From Mycobacterium sp. AT1 (GTDB taxonomy: Bacteria; Actinomycetota; Actinomycetes; Mycobacteriales; Mycobacteriaceae), in assembly GCF_002043095.1 (NCBI RefSeq), contig NZ_MVOC01000004.1:21286-85285 (forward strand): DNA of 64,000 nucleotides, in the 5' to 3' direction. The translations under genes and the position numbers were made by a program. The notes beneath the pieces are model-generated. The model saw only the letters and a list, made by a program, of their open reading frames with translations, did no database searches and was not told where the DNA came from. Positions 1 to 8,049 of this stretch are shown in pieces; position 1 is the stretch's first letter; every line of letters starts with the position of its first letter.

Positions 1-2
1 GA

Positions 3-713
3 CTCGGCTTTAGTCCTGACGGCGATCTCCTGGTCGTGTCGATGCTCGAGCGGCGACTGTTGCGTCTGCATGCGGGAGTGCTCGAAGTCGTCGCAGATCT
101 CGCCGTTCACTTTCCTGGCCCGGCCAACGACATGTGCGTAGATGCGGCTGGTCGGGCCTACATCGGCAACGACGGCCACGTGAATCCCCTTCAGCCGACG
201 GTGCTCGTCCGGGTCGACCCCGACGGTACGGTGGCCGTCGCCGCCACCGACGTCGTCACTCCCAACGGCGTCGTCCTGTCGCCAAACGGGACACTGCTCT
301 TATTGGCGGAGTCATTCGCGGGTCGGGTAAGTGCGTGGGACGTTCGGCCCGATGGTTCACTGACGAATCGCCGAGTATGGGCCAACTTCGGCGTTCCGCG
401 ACTTGCCGGGACGTTGAGCGAGGCACGCAAGCAAGCGCTGATGATCACCGACGGCATCACCCTCGACGCCACCGGCCATCTGTGGATCGCCGACGCGGCA
501 GGGTCCGGCGTGTGGTGCGTCGCCGAAGGTGGAAGCATCGTCGACCACGTCGACACCGGCCCCTACACCGCCTACTCGGCGGTGCTCGGAGGTGACGACG
601 GGCGCAGCTTGTTCATCACGGCCGGGCCGGCCCTCGACGACATTCATCAAGACGGTCGGGATCAATCGGTCATCCTGATGGCGCGAGTCGACGTGCCCGG
701 CGCGGGCTTCTGA
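3..713 (+). CDS. SMP-30/gluconolactonase-like beta-propeller protein (5' end missing)
   Basis: The reading frame is open from the first bases of the window, so the N-terminus lies outside it. The visible 236 residues show repeated blades such as LSPNGTLLLLAES, LDATGHLWIADAAGSGVWCV and FSPDGDLLVV, typical of the SMP-30/gluconolactonase/LRE family. These are metal-dependent six-bladed propellers that open sugar lactones or related esters. LWIADAAG matches the blade carrying a metal-binding Asp/Asn. The gene converges on the amidotransferase-like gene, whose stop is 29 bp away, so it belongs to a different transcript. The substrate cannot be told from sequence. Confidence 0.8.
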   Translation, partial: LGFSPDGDLLVVSMLERRLLRLHAGVLEVVADLAVHFPGPANDMCVDAAGRAYIGNDGHVNPLQPTVLVRVDPDGTVAVAATDVVTPNGVVLSPNGTLLLLAESFAGRVSAWDVRPDGSLTNRRVWANFGVPRLAGTLSEARKQALMITDGITLDATGHLWIADAAGSGVWCVAEGGSIVDHVDTGPYTAYSAVLGGDDGRSLFITAGPALDDIHQDGRDQSVILMARVDVPGAGF

Positions 714-741
714 CACGCGCCGGTCGTCGATGCGAAACCCC

Positions 742-1503
742 CTAGGCAGTGACGCTTTCCCGATATTCGCGCGCGGTCTCCATCAGCCACGGGAACACCG
801 GGTCGAGCTCCATGTGCCACTCCGGATGCCATTGCACTCCAAGAACCGGACGGCCGACGAACTCAATGGATTCGACGGACCCGTCCGCCGTGCGGCCGGT
901 CGCGGTCAAGCCCAACCCGCATTCCTTGACCGCCTGGTGGTGGAGCGAGTTCGTCTGCGTGGACTCACCGTAGATGGAGTGGGCGATCGAATCGGGGGTG
1001 AAGGTCACGACGTGATTGGCGTGGCCCGGCGTCGGCGGTGGCTCCTCTGCGGCATGGACGATTCCGGCGACGGTGATGTCCTCGACGAGGGTTCCGCCCA
1101 ACGCGACGTTGAGTACTTGGTGTCCCCTGCAGATTCCGAGGACGGGAAGCCGTCGTTCAACTGCGGCCCGCACTAGCGCGATCTCGTACTCGTCGCGCTC
1201 GCGGTCATGGACGTTCGCATCCCGCCGAGGGTCGGCATTGGCGTCGGCGAGGGCAGAATTGCCTCCCCAAAAGTCGGGGTGAACGTCCTGCCCCCCAGTC
1301 ACCAACAGTGCATCCAGTCGGTCGATCACCCCCGAGTCCGCCGACTCGAAGGGCAGGAGGACCGGAATGCCCCCTGCCTCGAGAACGCGACGACCGTTGT
1401 CAGACCAGTAGACGTCGACGTGCATGTCGTGGAAGCGCGGGTGATAGCTCAGCACGCTTCCCGCAGCCAAGCGACGACCGGTGATTCCGACGAGTGGTTT
1501 CAC
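742..1503 (-). CDS. Peptidase C26 / gamma-glutamyl-amine hydrolase (PuuD-like)
   Basis: A 253-aa class-I glutamine amidotransferase fold. It has LLVTGGQDVHP, the nucleophile elbow GICRGHQ (catalytic Cys) and WHPEWH near the C-terminus (His and Glu of the triad). PuuD-family enzymes release free product from gamma-glutamylated amines or gamma-glutamyl-GABA in the cytosol. The start is GTG at 1503, giving MKPLVGITG, the usual N-terminus of the family, with GAGAG upstream as a ribosome site. It is the third gene of a minus-strand operon after the APC permease and the glutamine-synthetase-like ligase (116-bp gap). This order reproduces the PuuP-PuuA-PuuD logic of Escherichia coli. Family assignment is firm; the exact amine is not known. 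Confidence 0.85.
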   Translation of the reverse strand: MKPLVGITGRRLAAGSVLSYHPRFHDMHVDVYWSDNGRRVLEAGGIPVLLPFESADSGVIDRLDALLVTGGQDVHPDFWGGNSALADANADPRRDANVHDRERDEYEIALVRAAVERRLPVLGICRGHQVLNVALGGTLVEDITVAGIVHAAEEPPPTPGHANHVVTFTPDSIAHSIYGESTQTNSLHHQAVKECGLGLTATGRTADGSVESIEFVGRPVLGVQWHPEWHMELDPVFPWLMETAREYRESVTA

Positions 1504-1619
1504 GAAAGTGTCTCTCGGACACGCGCGGCTGACGGCGCCTCTTCTTGACGGAGCGGAATGTGTTGACTATTCATGAAATACGCGAGGACCTTTCGTGGGT
1601 GCGGCGACGGCAGTCGCGG

Positions 1620-2975
1620 TCAGGTGACTTCCAGGTATCGAGCCAGCTCCCAGTCGGGAACGTGTGCGTCGCGCAGCGCCTCGTAAGTGTCGATCTCCGA
1701 AATGCGAGACGCCGCATAGTGGTCGACGAAGTCATCGCCGTACCACTGGCGCGCAAGTGCCGACGCGTTGAGCGCGTCGGCCGCGGCACGTAGGTTCCCG
1801 GGAAACGGCTTGGGGTCGGCGTCGGCGTACGCCGCGCCCGTCGATGGCCTTGGCGGCTCGATGCGATTGCGGACCCCGTGCAGTCCACCGTCGAGGCTGG
1901 CGGCGATGGCGAGGTAGGGGTGGAAGTCGGCGCCACCTCGGCGATGCTCCAAACGGGTCGCAGATCGGGAATCGGTGATGACGCGCAGACAAGCGGCTCG
2001 GTTGTCGATGCCCCAACTGATATTGGTGGGGGCGAAGAACTTCGGATCGAGCCGACGGTATGAGTTGGCGTAGGGGCATTGGAACACCGAGAGCTCACCA
2101 GCGGTGGCAACCACCCCGCCGACGTAATGTCGGAAGGTCTCCGACATACCCGTGCTTTGGCCGTCTTCGGGGCAAAATGCGTTGTGCCCGTTACGAAGCA
2201 AGCTCTGGTGTAGGTGCGCTCCGGCGCCCTCTTGCTGCATGTGGGGTTTGGCGACGAAGCTCGCCAGCATGCCGTTGCGCCGCGCAACGTCCTTGCACGC
2301 CTGCTTGAAGCGTGCGGCGTTGTCTGCGGCTTGCAGCGGGGGCACCGGCGAAAGGGCTGCCTCGAGCATTCCGTATCCCAGCTCGGTGGAGAACGCCTCG
2401 ACCTCAATGCCGTAGCGGGCGAGGGCTGCGTCGAGTTCGGCGACGAATCGGCCGTGGTCGGGCCACCGATGAACGCTGAGTGTTTGCCGCGTGCGGCCGA
2501 CGCCGCGGAGTCGGGTGGGACGCTGCTCACGCAGGGCGGTTTCGGCGGGGTCGTCGATCTCGTAGAGGTAGAACTCCAACTCGACGCCGATCAGCGCCTC
2601 GTAACCGGCGTCTGCCAGGCGTCCACACGTTCGCCGTAGTGCGGACCGCCCGTCGAACTGGACCGGCTCACCAGTCTTCGATTGGACGTCACAGATGACC
2701 GCGGCGACTCCGTCTTCATTGGGTGCAGGGCGCAGGGTCGACCAGTCCGGTATGGCGAAGAAGTCGGGAAAGCCGTGATCGGCGCTGGCTATGGGTACGT
2801 CGTATGCGCCGTCGTCGACGCTAAGGGCGTAGAAGAATTCGGGAAGGCCGATACCCCCGCGGGACAGAGCCTTTTCGACGGTGACGTACTTACCGCGGAG
2901 ACGTCCGTCGGTGTCGATGAACTCGACGCGCACCCGGCGAACGTCTAGTGCCTCAAGCTCCTCCTTGGCGGCCAT
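1620..2975 (-). CDS. Glutamine synthetase-like gamma-glutamylamine ligase (PuuA/GlnA4-like)
   Basis: The glutamine synthetase catalytic fold is visible. The acidic GVELEFYLYE strand supplies metal ligands (about residues 130-140), GAGAHLHQS replaces the GxGxHxN signature, and SYRRLDPKFFAP plus NRAACLRV form the ATP and glutamate site. At 451 aa it is shorter than GlnA and lacks its adenylylation-site tail, as in enzymes that ligate glutamate to polyamines or monoamines. I start at ATG 2975 (MAAKEELEALDV); the frame stays open upstream to 3152, but that stretch is low-complexity and overlaps the 3' end of the permease gene. It lies 67 bp after the permease and 116 bp before the C26 hydrolase, so one transcript is likely. 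Confidence 0.86.
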   Translation of the reverse strand: MAAKEELEALDVRRVRVEFIDTDGRLRGKYVTVEKALSRGGIGLPEFFYALSVDDGAYDVPIASADHGFPDFFAIPDWSTLRPAPNEDGVAAVICDVQSKTGEPVQFDGRSALRRTCGRLADAGYEALIGVELEFYLYEIDDPAETALREQRPTRLRGVGRTRQTLSVHRWPDHGRFVAELDAALARYGIEVEAFSTELGYGMLEAALSPVPPLQAADNAARFKQACKDVARRNGMLASFVAKPHMQQEGAGAHLHQSLLRNGHNAFCPEDGQSTGMSETFRHYVGGVVATAGELSVFQCPYANSYRRLDPKFFAPTNISWGIDNRAACLRVITDSRSATRLEHRRGGADFHPYLAIAASLDGGLHGVRNRIEPPRPSTGAAYADADPKPFPGNLRAAADALNASALARQWYGDDFVDHYAASRISEIDTYEALRDAHVPDWELARYLEVT

Positions 2976-3042
2976 TGGTGAATTCTGTCGAAGGTCTCTG
3001 GTCACGGAGCCGTTCTTGCTGACCGGAGGGGTGGTGACGACG

Positions 3043-4551
3043 TCACTGGGCACGAGGTGCCTCCTCGTTCTCGTTGGCGGCAGCTGTTTGCGCGCTACTC
3101 GCGGTGGTTCTAGATGGTGCTCGGTCGTGCGGTGCCCCGTCGACCCCGCCACCGTCGAAGTCGGGCCGCCTTCCTCCGACGAACCATCCGCCGACGGCGA
3201 CCACGACGTAGAGGAGCGGTGACCACGTCACGATCGACGATGTCGAACCCGTGAGACCTGCGAAGTTGACCAGCACGATCGCGAGGAAGGCGGCGAGGGA
3301 AACACCCGCGACGATCGGTGACAGCGCCGTGGTCCATAGTCGACGGTCCCTGGTACGCCTGAAGTAGACGAAGATCGCCACCGCGCACATGATCTCCAGG
3401 GCGAAGATCGCGACCGAGCCCAGCACGCCGAGGATGGCTGCCACCTTGAGGTAGGGGTCGAGTCGAGCGATCCGGCACAGGAAGAGGACCACGCAGATCA
3501 CGAACGCCAGGGCAATCCCAGAGTTGGCCGGTGAGCCGTGCTTTGGATGAACCTGGGCCAGACGTCCGCGTGGCGAAAGCGCGCGCGACATGTTCAGCGT
3601 GTACTGCGCGGTGGTGTTGAACACGACGATCAGTGTCGCGAACAAGCTGGTCATGAGGACCACTTCGAACACGACACCCATCCACGCACCCAGGTTCGCA
3701 CTGGCGACCATCGGCACCAGCTGGCCGGAGTCGGGACCTTGCGCGATCTCGATGGCCTTCTCTGGACCAAAGCCGGCCAAGACCACCCACGCACCCAGGC
3801 CGAAGGTGGTGAACAAGATGACGACACCGATCATCGTGGCGCGGCCGATCGTCTTCTCCGGATTGCGGACGTGGCGGGTGAATACCGCTGTCACTTCGAA
3901 TCCGACGAAGCACAAGAACGCCAGGGCCAAGGCGAATCCGGGTGATCCACTGAATACCTGTGTGGGCGAGAAGCTTGCCAGCGGAAATGCCGGCAGACCC
4001 TGTCGAATGACGACGGCAACGCCAAGTGCTCCAAGTATCGCGAATTCGATCATCAGGAACCCGGCGGTGACCAGAGCGCTCTCCTTCACCCCTAGGAACA
4101 TGAGCAGGGCGGCGACGACTACCAGACCGACGCCCCACACCACCCAGTCGAGATCCAGGCCGAACCGCGTCCGGAAGAACGTGCTGACGAAGTACGAGAG
4201 CAGGGCGGCGACGAACACCGTGATAACGGCATACGCGGTGGTGGCGACGAATCCCGCTGACAGGCCTGCCCTTCCGCCAAGCCCGGCGCGGATGAACCCG
4301 AAGAAACCTCCCGCCGAGGGCAGCGCCTGGGCCATCGCGGCGTAGCCGAACGCGAAGATCACCAGCACCACTCCGACGAGTACGAACGCCCCCGGCGTGC
4401 CGATGCCGTTGCCGACACCAAGCATCAACGGAACGGTTCCCACAACGACCCCGACGGGCGACGCCATGGCCACGACCATCAGGGCCAGAGTCATCGTGCC
4501 CATCAATTTTCGTGGCGCAGGCGACGCTGAGGTTTGAGCTTCGGTGAACAT
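3043..4551 (-). CDS. APC-family amino acid/amine permease
   Basis: 502 aa, about twelve to fourteen hydrophobic helices from residue 20 to 470. The first helix has GVVVGTVPLMLGVGNGIGTPG, the Gly-rich unwound segment that binds substrate in APC transporters. FVGFEVTAVFTRHVRNPEKTIGRA is the family signature near the middle. The C-terminal 40 residues are polar and cytosolic. ATG 4551 is preceded by GAGGAA at a good distance. It leads the operon for the gamma-glutamylamine ligase and C26 hydrolase, so it most likely imports the amine that they process (PuuP-like role). Its promoter, about 53 bp upstream, is a mirror copy of the promoter of the alcohol dehydrogenase operon. Substrate not determined. 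Confidence 0.87.
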   Translation of the reverse strand: MFTEAQTSASPAPRKLMGTMTLALMVVAMASPVGVVVGTVPLMLGVGNGIGTPGAFVLVGVVLVIFAFGYAAMAQALPSAGGFFGFIRAGLGGRAGLSAGFVATTAYAVITVFVAALLSYFVSTFFRTRFGLDLDWVVWGVGLVVVAALLMFLGVKESALVTAGFLMIEFAILGALGVAVVIRQGLPAFPLASFSPTQVFSGSPGFALALAFLCFVGFEVTAVFTRHVRNPEKTIGRATMIGVVILFTTFGLGAWVVLAGFGPEKAIEIAQGPDSGQLVPMVASANLGAWMGVVFEVVLMTSLFATLIVVFNTTAQYTLNMSRALSPRGRLAQVHPKHGSPANSGIALAFVICVVLFLCRIARLDPYLKVAAILGVLGSVAIFALEIMCAVAIFVYFRRTRDRRLWTTALSPIVAGVSLAAFLAIVLVNFAGLTGSTSSIVTWSPLLYVVVAVGGWFVGGRRPDFDGGGVDGAPHDRAPSRTTASSAQTAAANENEEAPRAQ

Positions 4552-4607
4552 ATTTGATTCCTCACCCGATGAGACTCCGCCCCGGAACGGTTCTGGCGGT
4601 GTGAGGA

Positions 4608-4658
4608 GGCACACTATCACCGTCTCACGATTCGATGGAACTAGTAAAATAGTGATGC
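4608..4658 (-). promoter_or_regulatory. Permease operon promoter with upstream activator box (mirror copy 1)
   Basis: Read on the minus strand, the block begins with GCATCACTATTTTA, then a -35-like TTCCAT, an 18-bp spacer and a -10-like TAGTGT (mycobacterial TANNNT). It ends 56 bp before the permease ATG. Forty of 51 positions are identical to the block at 4742-4792 read on the plus strand. The 14-bp box is the only long run with no mismatch, which suggests a protein binding site just upstream of -35, as for a class I/II activator. The hexamer assignment is an inference. Confidence 0.65.
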
Positions 4659-4741
4659 ATTTCCTTCGCCCCGCTTGGAATGAACCGACCTCGCCGATCG
4701 CGGAGCCAACCCGCGATCGACACGTGCCCAGCCGTCGCATG

Positions 4742-4792
4742 GCATCACTATTTTATTACTTACATCGGATCCTGAGGCAGTGCTACTGTCCG
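4742..4792 (+). promoter_or_regulatory. Alcohol dehydrogenase operon promoter with upstream activator box (mirror copy 2)
   Basis: Same arrangement as the block at 4608-4658 but facing right: GCATCACTATTTTA, -35-like TTACAT, 18-bp spacer, -10-like TACTGT. It ends 59 bp before the dehydrogenase ATG. The two boxes are inverted relative to each other and stand 93 and 96 bp from their start codons. This near-perfect symmetry makes common regulation of the two operons likely. Confidence 0.65.
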
Positions 4793-4851
4793 TGGCAGCC
4801 CGGCGGTGCGTCGCCGAGGCCGCCGAAACTCTTTACGGATGAGAACAACAC

Positions 4852-5922
4852 ATGCCTACCAACGCTCAAGTCGCCGTTCTGCGAGCCGGGTCGGACGTCT
4901 TGTCCGTCGAGGACGTCGAACTGCCCGATCCGACGCAGAACCAGGTCCTGGTCCGCAACCTCGGCGCCGGCGTCTGCCACAGCCAACTTCACGAGATCCG
5001 CGCTCAGCGCGACCGGACCTACTTCCTGGGCCACGAAGCCTGCGGAATCGTCGAGTCCGTCGGACCCGACGCCCACTTCGTCGTTCCCGGAGACGCCGTT
5101 TCGGTGTCCTGGGTCCCCCGGCCCGGCATCGGCACACCCTGGCGGGCGGGCGCCGCGCTCGAGGACGGGGAGTACGCCTCCACCGACGAGATGATCTACA
5201 CCTGGAGCACACACAGCCTGATCGACCAGCGTTATGTAGTACGGATTCCCCACGAGGTCGCACGCGACGCCGCCGCGGTTCTAGGCTGCGCGGTGCTGAC
5301 GGGCGCGTCCGCGGTGGTGCGAACGGCCAAGGTGCCCGCCGGCGCGAGCGTGGTCGTCTGGGGCGCCGGCGGCGTGGGACTCTCTGCCATCGCCGCCGCT
5401 CGGCACGCCAAGGCCGGGCATGTCATCGCCGTCGACGTATCGCCTGAAAAGCTCGCGCTAGCCATGGATTTCGGTGCCACACACGCGGTGGACGCGGCCC
5501 AAACAGATCCCGTTGCAGCTCTGTTCGAGATCACCGCACGAGTCGACGGTCCTCCGGGAGCCGACTACGTCTTCGACTGCGTCGCCCAGCAGTCGACGCT
5601 CGACACGGCACTCGCCGCAGTTCGACGCGGAGTACTAGGCACATCACGGGGCGGACAACTCGTTGTCGTCGGAGTACCGGCACCGGGGGTCGGAGTATCG
5701 GCTCGCGAGCTGCTCATCGGACAGAAGACGGCGACTGCGAGCCTGGGAGTGCCTGAAGACACCGGCCGTGAAATCCCCCTGCTCGCCCAATGGTGCATGA
5801 ACGGCGACATCGACCTCGACGCACTCGTGACAGATCGCTACGAGCTCCACGACATCAATCGAGCGATTTCGGATCTTGCCGGTGGTCGAGTGCGAGGCCG
5901 CGCAATTCTGACCTTCCCCTAG
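4852..5922 (+). CDS. Zinc-dependent medium-chain alcohol dehydrogenase without structural-zinc loop
   Basis: 356-aa MDR enzyme. Catalytic zinc ligands are visible in GAGVCHSQLHE (Cys and following Glu) and GHEACGIVE (His-Glu), with a third Cys in VLGCAVLTG. The nucleotide fold has VVWGAGGVGLSAIAAA, followed by IAVDVS, whose Asp predicts NAD rather than NADP. The four-cysteine lobe of classical alcohol dehydrogenases is absent: SWVPRPGIGTPWRAG occupies that place. The start ATG 4852 is preceded by GGATGAGAA. The stop is 46 bp from the 2-oxoacid dehydrogenase E1 start, so they form one operon. It probably oxidises an alcohol generated during amine catabolism; the substrate is unknown. Confidence 0.85.
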   Translation: MPTNAQVAVLRAGSDVLSVEDVELPDPTQNQVLVRNLGAGVCHSQLHEIRAQRDRTYFLGHEACGIVESVGPDAHFVVPGDAVSVSWVPRPGIGTPWRAGAALEDGEYASTDEMIYTWSTHSLIDQRYVVRIPHEVARDAAAVLGCAVLTGASAVVRTAKVPAGASVVVWGAGGVGLSAIAAARHAKAGHVIAVDVSPEKLALAMDFGATHAVDAAQTDPVAALFEITARVDGPPGADYVFDCVAQQSTLDTALAAVRRGVLGTSRGGQLVVVGVPAPGVGVSARELLIGQKTATASLGVPEDTGREIPLLAQWCMNGDIDLDALVTDRYELHDINRAISDLAGGRVRGRAILTFP

Positions 5923-5968
5923 CCACGCCCAAACACCTCTGTCTGACTGTCCCCCATAGGAGTTGATC

Positions 5969-7960
5969 GTGAGTACCCGTGCACTGACCGTTGCCGAGGC
6001 CTACCGGCAGATGGCCACAATTCGCCGATTCGAGGAGCAGATCCTCGACCTCGGCCGCGACGGAGTGATCGCCGGTTCCATCCATCTGTGCCTAGGCCAG
6101 GAAGCCATCCCGGTGGGCACGCTGGCGGCACTTCAACCCCAGGACCGGGTGCTCTCGACCTACCGCGGACACGGGTGGGCGCTGGCCTGCGGCACCGACC
6201 CCGAAGCCCTCATGGCCGAGATCGCGCAGCGCGGTGCCGGCGTCAACGGTGGCCGCGCCGGATCTCCACTGCTCAGCGATCCCGACCACGGCTTTCTGGG
6301 TGAGAATTCCATCGTCGGTGCTGGGGTTCCGATCGCCGACGGGGTGGCGCTGGCATCCCAGTACCTTGGTACCAACCGCGTCGTGGTGACCTCGATCGGC
6401 GACGGCGCCATGAACCAGGGCGCGACCACGGAGGGCATGATCTTCGCCGCCGCACGCAACCTGCCGGTCATCTTCCTGTGTGAGAACAACGGGTGGGCCG
6501 AAATGACTGCAATCTCGGGTATCAATCGCGTCGCAGATCTGGCCGAACGGAGTCGAGGCCTGGGGATCGAAAGCCACGTCGTGGACGGCAACGACCCCTT
6601 CGCCGTCCACGACGCCGTGGTCGCCGCAGCCGAGGCCTGCCGACGTGGTGAAGGTCCAGTATTGCTGGAATGCAAGACCTTCCGGCTGTCTGGACACTAC
6701 AACAAGGACGTCGAACACTACCGCCCGAAGGACGACGCAGAGGCTGCCCGTGCCGGCGACTGCCTTCCGCGGCTCATCCGTCTCGCCATCGAGCAGGGGG
6801 CGCTGTCCGAAGACGAAATCGATGACATCGACGAGCATGTCTACACACTCGTCGACGAGGTCGCTCGCCGCGTGCGCGCGATGCCCGACCCAGCGACCAC
6901 CGACGTGCACACCCATGTCATCGCGCCCGATGACGGAGACGACGCCCGGCCCCACAGCCCTGCGGAACCGGCCAAGGACATGACCTACCTGCGCGCGATC
7001 AATCTCGCGTTACGCACCGAACTGGACGACCGCCCCGAGGTCGCCATCTGGGGCGAGGACGTCGGATTCGCCGGCGGCATCTTCGGTGTCACACGCGGGC
7101 TTCAAAAGGACTACGGCGACCGGCGGATATTCGACACCCCCATCGCCGAAGCCGCGATACTCGGTGCGGCCGTCGGCGCAGCGATGGAGGGCATGCGGCC
7201 CGTCGTCGAAATCATGTGGGCCGACTTCCTCTTCGTAGCGTTGGACCAGATCGTCAACCAGGCGGCGAATGTGCGCTATGTCAACCGCTCTCGACTCACC
7301 GCACCACTGGTGGTCCGTATGCAACAAGGCGTCACACCCGGGTCGTGCGCACAGCACTCGCAGAGCATCGAAGCCATTCTGGCGCACATCCCGGGGATCA
7401 AGGTCGGCCTTCCCGCGACGGCGCAGGATGCGTATTCCATGACCCGCGCCGCGGTCGCCGACCCCGACCCGACGATCCTGATCGAACACCGCAGCCTCTA
7501 CCAAGAAGCTGGCCCAGTGGTCGCCGGCGGTGTGGTCGAAGCCGCCGCTGGCGCCCGCAAACACCGCGATGGTGGCGATCTCGCGATCATCACCTGGGGT
7601 TCCATGCTGCACGAAGCCCTCACTGCTGCAGACGAACTCGCCGTGAACGGTATCCAGGCCTCCGTGCTCGACCTGCGATGGCTTCGTCCGCTCGACGCTG
7701 CCGCAATCGCCGACGTCGTCCTGGCCAGCGGGGGACGCGTCGTCGTCGCGCACGAAGCCAACCTGACCGGGGGGTTCGGCGCCGAGATCGCCGCACACAT
7801 CACGGAGCGGCACTTCGATGCCCTGGTTGCACCGGTATCCCGCATCGGTTTGCCCGATCTGCGCATGCCCTCGGCGCCGGCCCTACAGGCAGCGGTGTTG
7901 CCACGAGCCGCCGACATCATCGATGCCGCAAGCAAATTGGTGACCGCCGTCCCCGTGTAG
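5969..7960 (+). CDS. 2-oxoacid dehydrogenase E1, fused alpha and beta subunits
   Basis: A single 663-aa protein holds both halves of a thiamine-diphosphate E1. Residues 1-320 are the alpha part (RRFEEQILDL, GHGWALACG, and the ThDP motif GDGAMNQG ending in ENNGW near 145-175). Residues 335-663 are the beta part (AIWGEDVGFAGGIFGVT, HSQSIEA, LIEHRSLYQ, VVVAHEA). It decarboxylates a 2-oxoacid, or acetoin, and passes the acyl group to lipoyl-E2. Fused E1 is normal for some actinobacterial pyruvate, branched-chain or acetoin complexes. GTG 5969 fits AGGAG six bases upstream; TTG 5963 touches that site and is rejected. The E2 gene follows; no E3 gene is in the window. Confidence 0.88.
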   Translation: MSTRALTVAEAYRQMATIRRFEEQILDLGRDGVIAGSIHLCLGQEAIPVGTLAALQPQDRVLSTYRGHGWALACGTDPEALMAEIAQRGAGVNGGRAGSPLLSDPDHGFLGENSIVGAGVPIADGVALASQYLGTNRVVVTSIGDGAMNQGATTEGMIFAAARNLPVIFLCENNGWAEMTAISGINRVADLAERSRGLGIESHVVDGNDPFAVHDAVVAAAEACRRGEGPVLLECKTFRLSGHYNKDVEHYRPKDDAEAARAGDCLPRLIRLAIEQGALSEDEIDDIDEHVYTLVDEVARRVRAMPDPATTDVHTHVIAPDDGDDARPHSPAEPAKDMTYLRAINLALRTELDDRPEVAIWGEDVGFAGGIFGVTRGLQKDYGDRRIFDTPIAEAAILGAAVGAAMEGMRPVVEIMWADFLFVALDQIVNQAANVRYVNRSRLTAPLVVRMQQGVTPGSCAQHSQSIEAILAHIPGIKVGLPATAQDAYSMTRAAVADPDPTILIEHRSLYQEAGPVVAGGVVEAAAGARKHRDGGDLAIITWGSMLHEALTAADELAVNGIQASVLDLRWLRPLDAAAIADVVLASGGRVVVAHEANLTGGFGAEIAAHITERHFDALVAPVSRIGLPDLRMPSAPALQAAVLPRAADIIDAASKLVTAVPV

Positions 7961-8049
7961 TCGGCGGGCTGCGACACGTTCGTGCTGTGACGACGCCGCC
8001 GCCGCGCAAACTCACCCGTCGGTCAACCTCCCTACGACAAGGACAGCCC

